DNA of 64,000 nt, from contig NZ_RCYU01000003.1 in the NCBI RefSeq assembly GCF_004166885.1, positions 124,001 to 188,000 on the forward strand, in the 5' to 3' direction. Both the position numbers and the translations under genes were made by a program. The notes beneath the pieces were generated by a model, which was given only the letters and a program-made list of their open reading frames with translations, did no database searches and was not told where the DNA came from. The DNA is from Streptococcus sp. bf_0095 (GTDB lineage Bacteria; Bacillota; Bacilli; Lactobacillales; Streptococcaceae). Below, piece after piece: positions 29,466-38,512 of the stretch; the stretch's first letter is position 1; each line of letters starts with the position of its first letter.

Positions 29466-31967
29466 ATGAGTTTTTACAATCATAAAGAAATCGAGCCTAA
29501 GTGGCAGAAACACTGGGCTGACCATCACACCTTTAAGACAGGAACAGACGCTTCAAAACCTAAGTTTTATGCGCTTGACATGTTCCCTTACCCATCTGGA
29601 GCGGGTCTTCACGTAGGACACCCAGAAGGTTATACGGCAACAGATATCCTTAGCCGTTTCAAACGTGCCCAAGGCTACAATGTCCTTCACCCAATGGGAT
29701 GGGATGCTTTTGGTTTGCCTGCTGAGCAATATGCCATGGATACAGGGAATGACCCAGCAGAATTCACAGCAGAAAATATTGCCAACTTCAAACGCCAAAT
29801 CAATGCGCTTGGCTTCTCTTACGACTGGGACCGTGAAGTCAATACGACAGATCCGAACTACTACAAGTGGACGCAATGGATCTTCACTAAACTTTACGAA
29901 AAAGGTTTGGCTTATGAAGCTGAAGTGCCAGTAAACTGGGTTGAGGAACTAGGAACAGCCATCGCTAACGAAGAAGTCCTTCCAGATGGAACATCTGAGC
30001 GTGGTGGCTATCCAGTTGTCCGCAAACCAATGCGCCAATGGATGCTCAAGATCACTGCCTATGCGGAGCGCTTGCTCAATGACTTGGATGACCTGGATTG
30101 GCCAGAATCTATCAAGGACATGCAACGCAACTGGATTGGGAAATCAACTGGTGCCAATGTCACCTTCAAAGTGAAAGGTACAGATAAGGAATTCACCGTC
30201 TTTACGACACGTCCAGATACCCTTTTTGGTGCGACCTTCACTGTTTTAGCGCCTGAGCATGAACTAGTAGATGCTATCACAAGTCCTGAACAAGCTGAGG
30301 CTGTGGCTGACTACAAACACCAAGCCAGCCTCAAGTCAGATTTGGCTCGTACCGACCTTGCCAAGGAAAAAACAGGGGTTTGGACTGGAGCTTATGCTGT
30401 AAACCCTGTTAACGGTAAAGAAATCCCAATCTGGATTGCGGACTATGTTCTTGCTAGCTATGGAACAGGTGCTGTTATGGCCGTACCTGCCCACGATGAG
30501 CGTGACTGGGAATTTGCCAAACAGTTTGACCTTCCAATCGTAGAAGTGCTTGAAGGTGGAAACGTAGCAGAAGCTGCCTACACAGAAGATGGTCTTCACG
30601 TCAATTCTGATTTCTTGAACGGGCTTAACAAAGAAGAAGCGATTGCTAAAATTGTCGCTTGGTTGGAAGAAAAAGGCTTTGGTCAAGAAAAAATCACTTA
30701 CCGTCTTCGTGACTGGCTCTTTAGCCGTCAACGTTACTGGGGTGAACCAATCCCAATCATCCATTGGGAAGATGGGACTTCAACAGCTGTTCCTGAAAAT
30801 GAACTCCCTCTTGTCTTGCCAGTCACCAAGGACATCCGCCCTTCAGGTACTGGTGAAAGCCCATTGGCTAACTTGACAGACTGGCTGGAAGTGACTCGTG
30901 AAGATGGCGTCAAAGGTCGTCGTGAGACCAACACCATGCCACAATGGGCTGGTTCAAGTTGGTACTATCTCCGCTATATCGACCCACACAACACAGAGAA
31001 ATTGGCTGATGAGGACCTTCTCAAACAATGGTTGCCAGTCGATATCTACGTGGGTGGTGCAGAACACGCCGTTCTTCACTTGCTTTACGCTCGTTTCTGG
31101 CATAAATTCCTCTATGATATCGGTGTCGTTCCAACTAAGGAGCCATTCCAAAAACTCTTTAACCAAGGTATGATCTTGGGGACTAGCTACCGTGACCACC
31201 GTGGGGCTCTTGTAGCGACTGACAAGGTTGAAAAACGTGACGGTTCCTTCTTCCATGTGGAAACAGGAGAAGAGTTGGAACAAGCACCAGCCAAGATGTC
31301 GAAATCCCTCAAGAATGTGGTTAACCCAGACGATGTGGTGGAACAATACGGTGCCGATACTCTTCGTGTCTATGAAATGTTCATGGGACCACTTGACGCT
31401 TCCATCGCTTGGTCAGAAGAAGGCTTGGAAGGAAGCCGTAAATTCCTCGACCGTGTTTACCGTTTGATTACAAGCAAAGAAATCGTTGCGGAAAACAATG
31501 GTGCTCTGGACAAGGTTTATAACGAAACTGTTAAATCTGTCACAGAGCAAATCGAGTCGATGAAATTCAATACAGCCATTGCCCAACTCATGGTCTTTGT
31601 CAATGCCGCTAACAAGGAAGACAAACTCTATGTGGATTATGCCAAAGGCTTTATCCAATTGCTTGCCCCAGTTGCGCCTCACTTGGCAGAAGAACTCTGG
31701 CAAACAGTGGCGGCAACAGGTGAGTCCATCTCTTACGTAGCTTGGCCAACATGGGACGAAAGCAAATTAGTTGAAGACGAAATTGAAATCGTCGTCCAAA
31801 TCAAAGGTAAAGTCCGTGCCAAACTCATGGTTGCGAAAGACCTTTCACGCGAAGAATTGCAAGAAGTCGCTCTGGCTGACGAAAAAGTTAAAGCAGAAAT
31901 CGATGGCAAAGAAATCGTGAAAGTGATTAGTGTACCAAATAAATTGGTTAATATTGTTGTGAAATAA
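29466..31967 (+). CDS. leuS: Leucyl-tRNA synthetase
   Basis: An 833-residue class I aminoacyl-tRNA synthetase. The HIGH-type motif is in [17 protein letters not shown] at about 40-56, and [12 protein letters not shown] is near 615. The CP1 editing domain ([12 protein letters not shown], about 246) is present, as expected for proofreading. The start [14 protein letters not shown] has GGAGAG upstream. Length and ends are normal. Flanked on both sides by copies of the intergenic repeat element. Confidence 0.98.
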   Translation: MSFYNHKEIEPKWQKHWADHHTFKTGTDASKPKFYALDMFPYPSGAGLHVGHPEGYTATDILSRFKRAQGYNVLHPMGWDAFGLPAEQYAMDTGNDPAEFTAENIANFKRQINALGFSYDWDREVNTTDPNYYKWTQWIFTKLYEKGLAYEAEVPVNWVEELGTAIANEEVLPDGTSERGGYPVVRKPMRQWMLKITAYAERLLNDLDDLDWPESIKDMQRNWIGKSTGANVTFKVKGTDKEFTVFTTRPDTLFGATFTVLAPEHELVDAITSPEQAEAVADYKHQASLKSDLARTDLAKEKTGVWTGAYAVNPVNGKEIPIWIADYVLASYGTGAVMAVPAHDERDWEFAKQFDLPIVEVLEGGNVAEAAYTEDGLHVNSDFLNGLNKEEAIAKIVAWLEEKGFGQEKITYRLRDWLFSRQRYWGEPIPIIHWEDGTSTAVPENELPLVLPVTKDIRPSGTGESPLANLTDWLEVTREDGVKGRRETNTMPQWAGSSWYYLRYIDPHNTEKLADEDLLKQWLPVDIYVGGAEHAVLHLLYARFWHKFLYDIGVVPTKEPFQKLFNQGMILGTSYRDHRGALVATDKVEKRDGSFFHVETGEELEQAPAKMSKSLKNVVNPDDVVEQYGADTLRVYEMFMGPLDASIAWSEEGLEGSRKFLDRVYRLITSKEIVAENNGALDKVYNETVKSVTEQIESMKFNTAIAQLMVFVNAANKEDKLYVDYAKGFIQLLAPVAPHLAEELWQTVAATGESISYVAWPTWDESKLVEDEIEIVVQIKGKVRAKLMVAKDLSREELQEVALADEKVKAEIDGKEIVKVISVPNKLVNIVVK

Positions 31968-31973
31968 GGTTAA

Positions 31974-32154
31974 AAGAGGCTGGGACAAAAGTCCTAGCCT
32001 CTTAATTGTCTTTGGATTGTCGAGCAAGACGCAGTGGTTGAGTGGACTCTACTAGGCTGATTTCATCAGCTTTTACAGCCCGACTCAACTGTGCGGAGGT
32101 GGGACGACGAAATCGAATTCTAACGAATGACCGATTTCTGTCCCACTCTCTTTT
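31974..32154 (-). repeat. Full-length intergenic repeat element, inverted copy
   Basis: About 181 bases, the reverse complement of the element at 40327-40508 with small differences. Its hairpin end (GAGGCTGGGAC/GTCCTAGCCTC) follows leuS and can terminate it, and its other end (AGAGTGGGACAG on the minus strand) follows the bacteriocin genes. Confidence 0.85.
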
Positions 32155-32168
32155 CAACTCTTTTCTTT

Positions 32169-32327
32169 TTAACGACGTCGGGCCAAGTCAGCCCCAAATT
32201 TATAACCTGCATTAAAGACGGAAACGAAAAAGTTTGCAACTCCTGAAATAGCTACGATTTCAGCTAGGCCAATACCGCCCCGGGTGTTTTCCAATTCTTC
32301 AGTGGTTAAAAGTTGTAGATTATTCAT
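32169..32327 (-). CDS. Class IIb bacteriocin peptide B (52 residues)
   Basis: The leader MNNLQLLTTEELENTRGG ends in the double-glycine cleavage site. The mature 34 residues begin IGLAEIVAISGVANFF, contain a GYKFG (GxxxG) helix-packing motif, and end with the basic tail ARRR, as in two-peptide bacteriocins. Ribosome site AAAGGAG lies 8 bases before the ATG at 32327. It is third in an operon with peptide A and a small membrane protein, and overlaps the end of that membrane protein gene by 8 bases. The layout recalls pneumococcal cibAB, but sequence identity was not tested. Confidence 0.75.
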   Translation of the reverse strand: MNNLQLLTTEELENTRGGIGLAEIVAISGVANFFVSVFNAGYKFGADLARRR

Positions 32328-32532
32328 TGCTTTTCTCCTTTCTGAGTTCTCTATATGCCATGCTCAGGATCCAAATAATAAGAATCCAAGAAAGTAAGTC
32401 ACTCACTCCGGAAGTTTCAAAAGGGAGTGTGAGATAATGAAGGTCGTGTAGGATTTGTAGAACTGCTAAAAAGATCCTAGACAAAAGTAAAGTAGATATC
32501 GTGATGATGTGGAATAGGTGTCTTTTTTTCAT
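32320..32532 (-). CDS. Small two-segment membrane protein, probable bacteriocin immunity
   Basis: A 70-residue basic protein with two hydrophobic segments (HIITISTLLLSRIFLAVLQI and LLSWILIIWILSMAY) and a charged tail. Small membrane proteins like this between or beside class II bacteriocin peptides commonly protect the producer. Its start lies 9 bases after the peptide A stop, with only a weak ribosome site, suggesting translational coupling. No specific family is recognised. Confidence 0.65.
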   Translation of the reverse strand: MKKRHLFHIITISTLLLSRIFLAVLQILHDLHYLTLPFETSGVSDLLSWILIIWILSMAYRELRKEKSNE

Positions 32533-32541
32533 CGTTCATAC

Positions 32542-32730
32542 CTATGGACGGTTGGCTAGATATCCTAGACCTACTCCAGCAGCAAAAACTAGTCCGATAC
32601 TACCGACAGCAGCTGTGGCAATTTTCCATGTAGCTACCCCTGCAACTACAGCTGGGATAAATCCCCCTTGAATAGTGGCTAGTTCATGATCTGATAGTAT
32701 GTCATCAGAATGAATAGAAATTGTGTTCAT
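32542..32730 (-). CDS. Class IIb bacteriocin peptide A (62 residues)
   Basis: The leader MNTISIHSDDILSDHELATIQGG ends in Gly-Gly at residues 22-23. The mature 39 residues are hydrophobic and glycine/alanine rich (FIPAVVAGVATWKIATAAVG) with a GVGLG (GxxxG) motif, matching pore-forming two-peptide bacteriocins. AAAGGAG lies upstream. It is first in an operon read from a SigX cin-box at 32775-32782, so production should be tied to competence. Confidence 0.8.
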   Translation of the reverse strand: MNTISIHSDDILSDHELATIQGGFIPAVVAGVATWKIATAAVGSIGLVFAAGVGLGYLANRP

Positions 32731-32774
32731 ATATTTTCTCCTTTCTTTGAAGAAAATTGATTCTTCACATATAT

Positions 32775-32782
32775 TATTCGTA
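32775..32782 (-). promoter_or_regulatory. SigX (ComX) cin-box driving the bacteriocin operon
   Basis: A perfect TACGAATA preceded by a T run on the minus strand, 45 bases before the peptide A start. This octamer is the -10-like recognition element of the streptococcal competence sigma factor. I saw no other exact copy in the window's promoter regions. Confidence 0.8.
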
Positions 32783-32897
32783 AAAATTCTGGAAAAACTC
32801 TCATTATTTGAAAATACATGAAAAAAGTTGAAAGTCGTCTTCAGAGTGTGATAAAATAAGGAACTATATTAGCTATGAAGAGATTGGAGAACGAGCA

Positions 32898-33590
32898 ATG
32901 AAGAAACCAGTGATTGGGATAACGGGTAATCAACGCCCTTTTCGTGAAGAAGAAGGAATGTACCTCAGCTATACACCGACAGGCTTTGTCCAGGGAGTTC
33001 AAGAAGCAGGGGGCATCCCTCTGATCCTTCCAATTGGAGATCCTACAACGGCTGGCCACTATATTTCCTTGATTGACAAGTTGATTATCACAGGTGGTCA
33101 GCATGTTTCTCCTCAGTTTTATGGAGCAGAGAAGGAGATTGTCAGCGATGATTACTTGCTCGAGCGCGACCTTTTCGAGTTGGCTTTGATCAAGGAAGCG
33201 GTAGCTGCTAAGAAGCCTATCTTTACGGTTTGCCGAGGTATGCAACTATACAATGTAGCTATGGGTGGGACGCTTTACCAAGATATCGACCACCACTGGC
33301 AGGAAAATCCTGCTAGCGAAGCCAGTCATTCAATCGAAACTGTCGAGGGGACCATTTTGCGAGACTTGTTCGGAGAAGTTGGTCAGATCAATTCCTACCA
33401 CCATCAAGGGATCAAGGATTTAGCCCCTCATCTAGAAGTGATTGCTGTTAGCCCCGAAGATCAGATTATCGAAGCGGTTCAATCATCCTACGGGACAGCC
33501 TTTTTAGGGGTTCAGTGGCATCCGGAACTGCGTTACCAGATAAGCGAGGGAGACAAGGCTCTCTTTGATTATGTCGTCAATCAATTATAA
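32898..33590 (+). CDS. Class-I glutamine amidotransferase-like, gamma-glutamyl-gamma-aminobutyrate hydrolase family
   Basis: A 230-residue protein. The catalytic Cys is in FTVCRGMQLYN near 114, and the His-Glu pair is in GVQWHPELRY near 212. Overall it resembles the PuuD/peptidase C26 family, which cleaves gamma-glutamyl amide bonds. No amidotransferase partner is adjacent, so it should act alone. The natural substrate in streptococci is not established. The promoter region is shared with the divergent bacteriocin operon. Confidence 0.88.
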   Translation: MKKPVIGITGNQRPFREEEGMYLSYTPTGFVQGVQEAGGIPLILPIGDPTTAGHYISLIDKLIITGGQHVSPQFYGAEKEIVSDDYLLERDLFELALIKEAVAAKKPIFTVCRGMQLYNVAMGGTLYQDIDHHWQENPASEASHSIETVEGTILRDLFGEVGQINSYHHQGIKDLAPHLEVIAVSPEDQIIEAVQSSYGTAFLGVQWHPELRYQISEGDKALFDYVVNQL

Positions 33591-33597
33591 TGGAAAC

Positions 33598-33642
33598 AAA
33601 ACACGCTAGAAATCGGGTCTTTTGATAGCTAGCGTGTTTTTC
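33598..33642 (+). terminator. Terminator of the amidotransferase gene
   Basis: Stem AAAACACGCTAG/CTAGCGTGTTTT with a 19-base loop, then T-rich. Confidence 0.85.
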
Positions 33643-33735
33643 TATAATCTGCGTAAAAATGACTGAAAATAGTCTCTAGGAACCGCGCTGAAAGGGAGTA
33701 TAATAGAGAGGAAGACAATGAGAGAGGATAAACAC

Positions 33736-35121
33736 ATGATTAAGTTTCCAAAAGATTTTTTATGGGGGACATCGACATCTGGCCCACAGACAGAAGGGCG
33801 TTTTACCGGAGATGGTAAGGGTGACAACCTCTGGGACTACTGGTACCAAGTAGAGCCTCATCGCTTTCGTTTTCAAGAAGGCCCCGGTTTAACTTCGACC
33901 TTTTATGAAAATTGGGAAGAAGACATTGAGCTTCTAGTCGAGACTGGGCATACCGCCTTTCGGACTTCTATCCAATGGTCTCGGATTTTCCCTGAGGGTC
34001 GTGGAGAAGTCAATCCAGTAGGAGTGGCCTTTTACCGCCAAGTATTTGAACGCATCAAGTCCAAAGGCATTCATTTGATGGTCAATCTTTATCACTTTGA
34101 TCTTCCTTTTACCTTGCAAGAACAAGGAGATGGTTGGGAGAACAAGGAGACGGTCTACGCCTATCGCGACTACGCTCGTTTCTGCTTTGAAACCTATGGG
34201 GACTTGGTCGATCAGTGGATTACCTTTAATGAGCCCATTGTTCCTGTAGAGTTTGGCTATTTTTATGATGCCCACTACCCACATAAGGTGGATGCTACTG
34301 CAGCAGTCAAAGTCGCCTACCATACTCAGTTGGCAAGTAGCCTTGCTGTTAAGGTTTGCCATGAGGTGGATCCAAACTATCGAATCGGAGTAGTGTTGAA
34401 CTTGACGCCAGCCTATCCGCGGAGCCAACATCCAGCAGATGTCAAGGCAGCACGAATCGCTGAACTCTTCCAAGCCAAGTCTTTTCTTGATCCGTCTGTG
34501 CTTGGGACTTACCCATCAGAGTTGGTAGAGATTCTGCGAGAGCGCGATCTCTTGCCAGAAGTAGATTCAAGTGACTTAGGGCTGATAAAAGAACATACAG
34601 TTGACTTCTTAGGGGTCAACTATTACCAACCAATGCGGGTCTCTGCGCCTCGTTATGCGCCAAACCCAGAGTCTCCTATGCTAGTTGAGCAATTCTACGA
34701 ACCCTATGTCATGCCAGGAAGAAAGATCAACCCACACAGAGGCTGGGAAATCTATGAGCAGGGCTTATATGACATTGCGCAAAACATCAAAGAAAATTAT
34801 GGCAACATCGAGTGGCTCCTAACAGAGAATGGAATGGGAGTTGAAGGGGAAGAAAAATTCCGTCAAAATGGGGAAATCCAAGATGACTACCGGATTGACT
34901 TCGTCAAAGACCACTTGCGTGAGTTGCACCGGGCTATTCAAGAAGGGGCCAACTGTAAGGGCTACCTCATGTGGACCTTTATTGACTGCTGGTCTTGGCT
35001 CAATGGTTATAAAAACCGCTACGGTCTCGTCGAATTAGACCTAGCCACTCAAGAAAGACGCCTGAAAAAATCGGGCCATTGGTTCCGTGAGTTGAGCCAG
35101 CAGAATGGATTTGAAGAGTAA
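33736..35121 (+). CDS. Glycoside hydrolase family 1 (6-phospho-beta-glucosidase-like)
   Basis: A 461-residue enzyme. The start MIKFPKDFLWGTSTSG at 33736 matches the usual family N-terminus; an in-frame ATG at 33718 would add six residues and also has a GAGAGG site, so it cannot be excluded. The acid/base Glu is in ITFNEPIVP near 163 and the nucleophile Glu in LTENGMG near 363. The C-terminal region (GYLMWTFIDCWSWLNGYKNRYGLVELD) is typical. Family members mostly cleave phosphorylated beta-glucosides imported by PTS, but no PTS is next to it. Confidence 0.92.
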   Translation: MIKFPKDFLWGTSTSGPQTEGRFTGDGKGDNLWDYWYQVEPHRFRFQEGPGLTSTFYENWEEDIELLVETGHTAFRTSIQWSRIFPEGRGEVNPVGVAFYRQVFERIKSKGIHLMVNLYHFDLPFTLQEQGDGWENKETVYAYRDYARFCFETYGDLVDQWITFNEPIVPVEFGYFYDAHYPHKVDATAAVKVAYHTQLASSLAVKVCHEVDPNYRIGVVLNLTPAYPRSQHPADVKAARIAELFQAKSFLDPSVLGTYPSELVEILRERDLLPEVDSSDLGLIKEHTVDFLGVNYYQPMRVSAPRYAPNPESPMLVEQFYEPYVMPGRKINPHRGWEIYEQGLYDIAQNIKENYGNIEWLLTENGMGVEGEEKFRQNGEIQDDYRIDFVKDHLRELHRAIQEGANCKGYLMWTFIDCWSWLNGYKNRYGLVELDLATQERRLKKSGHWFRELSQQNGFEE

Positions 35122-35301
35122 GTTTTTGAGGATTCTGATATCTAAGTAGGATAGAACCCGATTATTTCAGTAAATGACTGACTAGTTTTATTTTCGGAAG
35201 TGTGGAACTCCATCAGATGCAGATGTTTCTGACGGCATTCTTCATTTCCGATTTTTCATTTAGTGCTGGAAAAGGTTCAAAACCCTTCAACTTCAATATG
35301 T

Positions 35302-35309
35302 GCTATAAT
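35302..35309 (+). promoter_or_regulatory. Extended -10 promoter of the ComR-like gene
   Basis: TGCTATAAT (TGnTATAAT) lies 24 bases before the start codon at 35334 and inside any longer reading frame, which rules out the upstream start at 35202. Confidence 0.7.
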
Positions 35310-35333
35310 GAAATCAGAAGAAAAGGAGCTTGT

Positions 35334-36260
35334 ATGATGGATTTTAAAACAGAACTAGGACAAAAAGTACAAACTCTACGTGAAAGTAAGGGATTAAGTA
35401 GACAAGCAATCTGTGGTATTGAGGACCTATTAACGACGCGCCAACTCCAGCGAATTGAAAAGGGTCAGTCTTTGCCAACGATTGCAACAGCGAAGTATAT
35501 TGCTGAACAACTAGGTGTCTCCCTAGATACGCTAACGAATCAAACTAGTTTGGAATTGCCTGCAGAATATCTGAACCTGAAATATCAACTACGAACGTTA
35601 TACCATTATGGAGATCAAGATCGTCTTCATCGGCATGAAGAAATTATTGAGGATATTTACGAAAACTATTTTGATAACCTGCCAGAGGAAGAAAAACTGT
35701 CTGTCCAGGTCGCCCAAGCCACGGTTGATATGATTGGATCCAAAAATCCTTCTTTTGATCAAGGTTTATTAGATGAGTATCTAGAGCAAGCCATGAAGAA
35801 AAAAGAGTTAAGTCTCAACGATGTGGAGATTATCAAATTGCGCTTGCTTTCTTTGGCTTTGGGAGCCTTTGATCAAGATGAATTTATACACTTAGTAGAG
35901 AAAATCCTACTTGCGATAGATTATTTCCCCTTATCAGAGTTGGAAATACTACAAAACACTCTTATCTCAGCTGCAGGTGTGTTAGCCCATTATGGGATAT
36001 ACGACAGATTGCCAGACATTGTTAAAGCCTTAAATGATATTATGACAAAGAGACATGATTTTCAGGATAATATTTTTGTTTATGCTTTAAATTGGAAAGT
36101 TGCTTTATTTATAGAAGATGACTTAGAAAAAGCAAAAAATGATTATCAAAAAGTATGCTTGATGGCTGATTTGTTATCTGAGGATCTAGTGAAGAGAAAC
36201 ATGCAAGAAGAGTGGAAAGAGGACCTTGCCAAAAAAGGTCTAAACTACACTGAGGTATAG
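35334..36260 (+). CDS. ComR-family (RRNPP) peptide-responsive transcriptional regulator
   Basis: About 308 residues from the ATG at 35334, after AAAAGGAG. The N-terminal HTH (GLSRQAICGIEDLLTTRQLQ, then RIEKGQSLPTIATAKYIAEQLG) resembles ComR of salivarius and mutans streptococci residue for residue in several stretches. A TPR-like helical domain follows (ELPAEYLNLKYQL, LPEEEKL, NDVEIIKL). ComR proteins bind short imported peptides and activate genes with GACAT..ATGTC palindromes. Such a palindrome lies 105 bases downstream, before an ABC transporter. Mitis-type streptococci use ComCDE for competence, so this is likely a paralog with another role. No comS-like gene is seen beside it. Confidence 0.82.
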   Translation: MMDFKTELGQKVQTLRESKGLSRQAICGIEDLLTTRQLQRIEKGQSLPTIATAKYIAEQLGVSLDTLTNQTSLELPAEYLNLKYQLRTLYHYGDQDRLHRHEEIIEDIYENYFDNLPEEEKLSVQVAQATVDMIGSKNPSFDQGLLDEYLEQAMKKKELSLNDVEIIKLRLLSLALGAFDQDEFIHLVEKILLAIDYFPLSELEILQNTLISAAGVLAHYGIYDRLPDIVKALNDIMTKRHDFQDNIFVYALNWKVALFIEDDLEKAKNDYQKVCLMADLLSEDLVKRNMQEEWKEDLAKKGLNYTEV

Positions 36261-36314
36261 TGAAGTATTTATCCTTTCGTCTGTTGTTCTCAAAAAAATA
36301 TAAAATGAATATTG

Positions 36315-36344
36315 AAAACCTGTGAATCTTCACAGGTTTTTTTG
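36315..36344 (+). terminator. Terminator of the ComR-like gene
   Basis: Stem AAAACCTGTGAA/TTCACAGGTTTT with a 2-base loop and T run; it separates the regulator from the transporter operon. Confidence 0.9.
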
Positions 36345-36364
36345 GTGAAAATGATGGTTAGACT

Positions 36365-36408
36365 GGACATGAATGTCCTCACGTTAGAGGATAGAAATTG
36401 GATATACT
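36365..36408 (+). promoter_or_regulatory. ComR-box-like palindrome and -10 box before the ABC exporter
   Basis: GGACATGAATGTCC (36365-36378) has perfect six-base arms GGACAT/ATGTCC around GA. This is the same core as the ComR/ECom-box of ComRS systems. TATACT at 36403-36408 is a good -10 box 24 bases further on, and there is no good -35 box, as expected for an activated promoter. Confidence 0.7.
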
Positions 36409-36448
36409 GAGAGTACAAGGAAAGAAAAAAGGATCTTGGTGTCAGAAA

Positions 36449-37378
36449 ATGGAAATTAGATTACACAATGTAAAGAAAAGCTATGGTTCCTTTGAGGCTT
36501 TGAAAGGAATTGATTTAGTTCTTGAGGAAGGTAAATTTTATGGACTTCTTGGACCGAATGGGGCTGGAAAAACAACGCTTTTTAATTTGTTGATTCAGAA
36601 TTTCAAGCCAAGTTCAGGAGAGATTTTTTGGGAAGTAGATGGAAAATCATTGTCAACGAAAGATTTTTATCGACATATCGGTATTGTATTTCAAAGCAAT
36701 CGTCTAGATGATAACTTAACGGTAGAGGAAAATTTGATTTCGCGTGGAGCCTTGTACGGCTTATCAAAATCACAAGTACAAACGCGTATTAGAGATCTGC
36801 AATCCTATTTGGATGTAGCCACTCTTAAAAAGAAAAACTATGGCAGTTTATCAGGAGGACAAAAACGAAAAGTAGATATTGCCCGAGCGTTATTGCCACA
36901 ACCGTCTTTACTGTTGTTAGATGAGCCGACAACTGGTTTAGATCCACAATCTCGTCATGATTTATGGGATGCAATTAATCAGTTGAATAAGAAAGATAAT
37001 ATGACTGTCGTTCTAATTACACACTATTTAGAAGAGATGGCTGCTTGTGATATTTTAAATGTTTTAATTGAAGGGAACCTGTATTATTCAGGAGATATTG
37101 CCAATTTTATTAAACAGCATTCAACCACTAACCTGAATCTCACTTTAAAACCTGGTCAATCAGTAAAATCGTTATCTGTATCTAAATTTGTAAAGAAGTG
37201 TCAGATCCTTTCGGAGGCAGAAGTCGTATGTAAGGATGTTTCCGTTGAAGAGATGATGGAAATTATTGCAGAAAATCAAGGAAAATCAATTATTGAAACA
37301 TTTAATGTTGAATATTCAAATTTAGAAGCAGCTTATTTGAATTTACTAAAATCTAAAGGAGGAGAAGGGGATGCTTGA
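36449..37378 (+). CDS. ABC exporter ATP-binding protein
   Basis: About 309 residues from the ATG at 36449 (MEIRLHNVKKSYGSFEALKG). A longer frame from TTG at 36398 would start upstream of the transcription start. Walker A GPNGAGKTT is near 38, signature LSGGQKRKVDIARALL near 135 and Walker B LLLLDEPTTGLDPQS near 157. The long C-terminal extension is like DrrA/CcmA-type exporters for drugs, lipids or peptides. The ribosome site is weak (AAGGA 16 bases upstream). It overlaps the permease gene by 8 bases, so the two form one complex. Confidence 0.92.
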   Translation: MEIRLHNVKKSYGSFEALKGIDLVLEEGKFYGLLGPNGAGKTTLFNLLIQNFKPSSGEIFWEVDGKSLSTKDFYRHIGIVFQSNRLDDNLTVEENLISRGALYGLSKSQVQTRIRDLQSYLDVATLKKKNYGSLSGGQKRKVDIARALLPQPSLLLLDEPTTGLDPQSRHDLWDAINQLNKKDNMTVVLITHYLEEMAACDILNVLIEGNLYYSGDIANFIKQHSTTNLNLTLKPGQSVKSLSVSKFVKKCQILSEAEVVCKDVSVEEMMEIIAENQGKSIIETFNVEYSNLEAAYLNLLKSKGGEGDA

Positions 37379-38249
37379 ATTAATTTCTAGAAATCGGAAA
37401 GTCTATACACGAGATCGATTAGCTTTCTTTATGTCCTTCTTATCAGTCATCATCTTGATCTTGGTTTATCAAGTCTTTTTAGGACAAATTCAGATTGATG
37501 CCATCAAGGAGGCTCTGAATAGTGATACCGCCTCTACGGATACCATCCAGATGGTCAATTATTGGCTAATCTCAGGTTTAACGACCATTATCTCAATGAC
37601 CAGTACTCTTGGTGCATTTGGAGTAATGGTTTCGGATAGAGAAAAGAAGTTGAGTGAAGATTTTAAAGTCAGTCCAATTTCTAACTTTAAAATTGAACTA
37701 TCGTATGCGATCTTTGCGATTTTATTTGGGATTATTATGACCATGTTCTCTTGTATCTTTGCAATTGGTATGTTTAATGGATTCAGTTCTCTTCTTGACT
37801 TTTCAACGATGGATTACTTATCTATTTTAGGAGTTGTTTCAATGGGAACTGTACTAGCTGCAACTATTATTCTTCCAATTTTAGCTTTTATTCGAACCAG
37901 TTCAGCCTTTACAACTTTGAGTACAATAGTTGGAACTTTTATCGGATTCATTTCAGGTGTTTATCTTTCGATTGGATCCGTAGGAGAAAGCTTGCAACAG
38001 GTCATGTCCTGGTTCCCTTTGACACAAGTGAATGCACTACTAAAACAGATTTTAATGAAAGATGCAATTAGTAAAGTCTTTGATCATGCACCGTCTACAG
38101 TAATTACGAACTACAAAGAATCTTATGGGATTATCTTGCAAAATGCGAGTGGGGAACATCTATCGAATCACTTCATGCTTGCTTATCTTTCGATTGTTAT
38201 AGTTGTTTTGCTGGGAGTTGATTTGATGATTAAAAAGATCAAAAAATGA
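37371..38249 (+). CDS. ABC-2 type exporter permease
   Basis: A 292-residue membrane protein with six hydrophobic segments: one near the N-terminus (LAFFMSFLSVIILILVYQVF), a 65-70 residue outside loop with DAIKEALNSDTAST, and four or five more. This is the DrrB/ABC-2 layout. The start follows AAAGGAGGAGAAGGG. The pair could export an antimicrobial, give drug resistance, or export a signal; the substrate cannot be told from sequence. Confidence 0.9.
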   Translation: MLELISRNRKVYTRDRLAFFMSFLSVIILILVYQVFLGQIQIDAIKEALNSDTASTDTIQMVNYWLISGLTTIISMTSTLGAFGVMVSDREKKLSEDFKVSPISNFKIELSYAIFAILFGIIMTMFSCIFAIGMFNGFSSLLDFSTMDYLSILGVVSMGTVLAATIILPILAFIRTSSAFTTLSTIVGTFIGFISGVYLSIGSVGESLQQVMSWFPLTQVNALLKQILMKDAISKVFDHAPSTVITNYKESYGIILQNASGEHLSNHFMLAYLSIVIVVLLGVDLMIKKIKK

Positions 38250-38330
38250 AGTGAAACTTATACAATTACTCGATAGGCATCTAGATCAGTTGAAATCAAT
38301 TACTATCTTAAATGAAGCCAATCATCCTAC

Positions 38331-38360
38331 CCTATCAATCAACGTGTTGATAGGTTTTTC
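38331..38360 (+). terminator. Terminator of the ABC exporter operon
   Basis: CCTATCAA/TTGATAGG stem with an inner CAAC/GTTG, followed by TTTTTC. Confidence 0.85.
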
Positions 38361-38402
38361 TTAACTCTTTCTTAACTAGACCAATTTCTAGTATTTTTTA
38401 GG

Positions 38403-38431
38403 TTGACAAACAGGAAAAAGCATTGTATACT
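38403..38431 (+). promoter_or_regulatory. glmS promoter
   Basis: Perfect TTGACA, 17-base spacer and TATACT. It gives a leader of about 75 bases. Confidence 0.85.
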
Positions 38432-38476
38432 GACTCCACTGATGATTTTTCTATCAAATCAGACTATACCAATTTT

Positions 38477-38512
38477 AAGGAGAAAGCACAGCTGGTCTGT
38501 GTCGTATATACT
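38477..38512 (+). promoter_or_regulatory. glmS leader: ribosome site separated from the start by a hairpin
   Basis: AAGGAG at 38477-38482 is 30 bases before the ATG, far beyond normal spacing. A hairpin, CACAG/CTGTG with a 5-base loop (38487-38501, extendable by a G-U pair), lies between. Folding it would bring the effective distance to about 14 bases, so translation may depend on this structure. Confidence 0.5.

Noticed and set aside
32841-33245. 134-residue minus-strand ORF over the amidotransferase gene and bacteriocin promoter
   Set aside because: It is a shadow of the amidotransferase gene and would have to read through to the bacteriocin upstream region; no features.
36436-36459. A mini-ORF (MVSENGN-like from TTG or GTG) as the missing comS pheromone gene
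   Set aside because: It is too short, lacks the hydrophobic/aromatic end of XIP-type peptides and overlaps the exporter start.
38312-38350. 12-residue ORF after the exporter permease as a pheromone
   Set aside because: No ribosome site, and it runs into the terminator hairpin.
38431-38512. glmS ribozyme
   Set aside because: The leader is only about 75 bases and lacks the ribozyme core.
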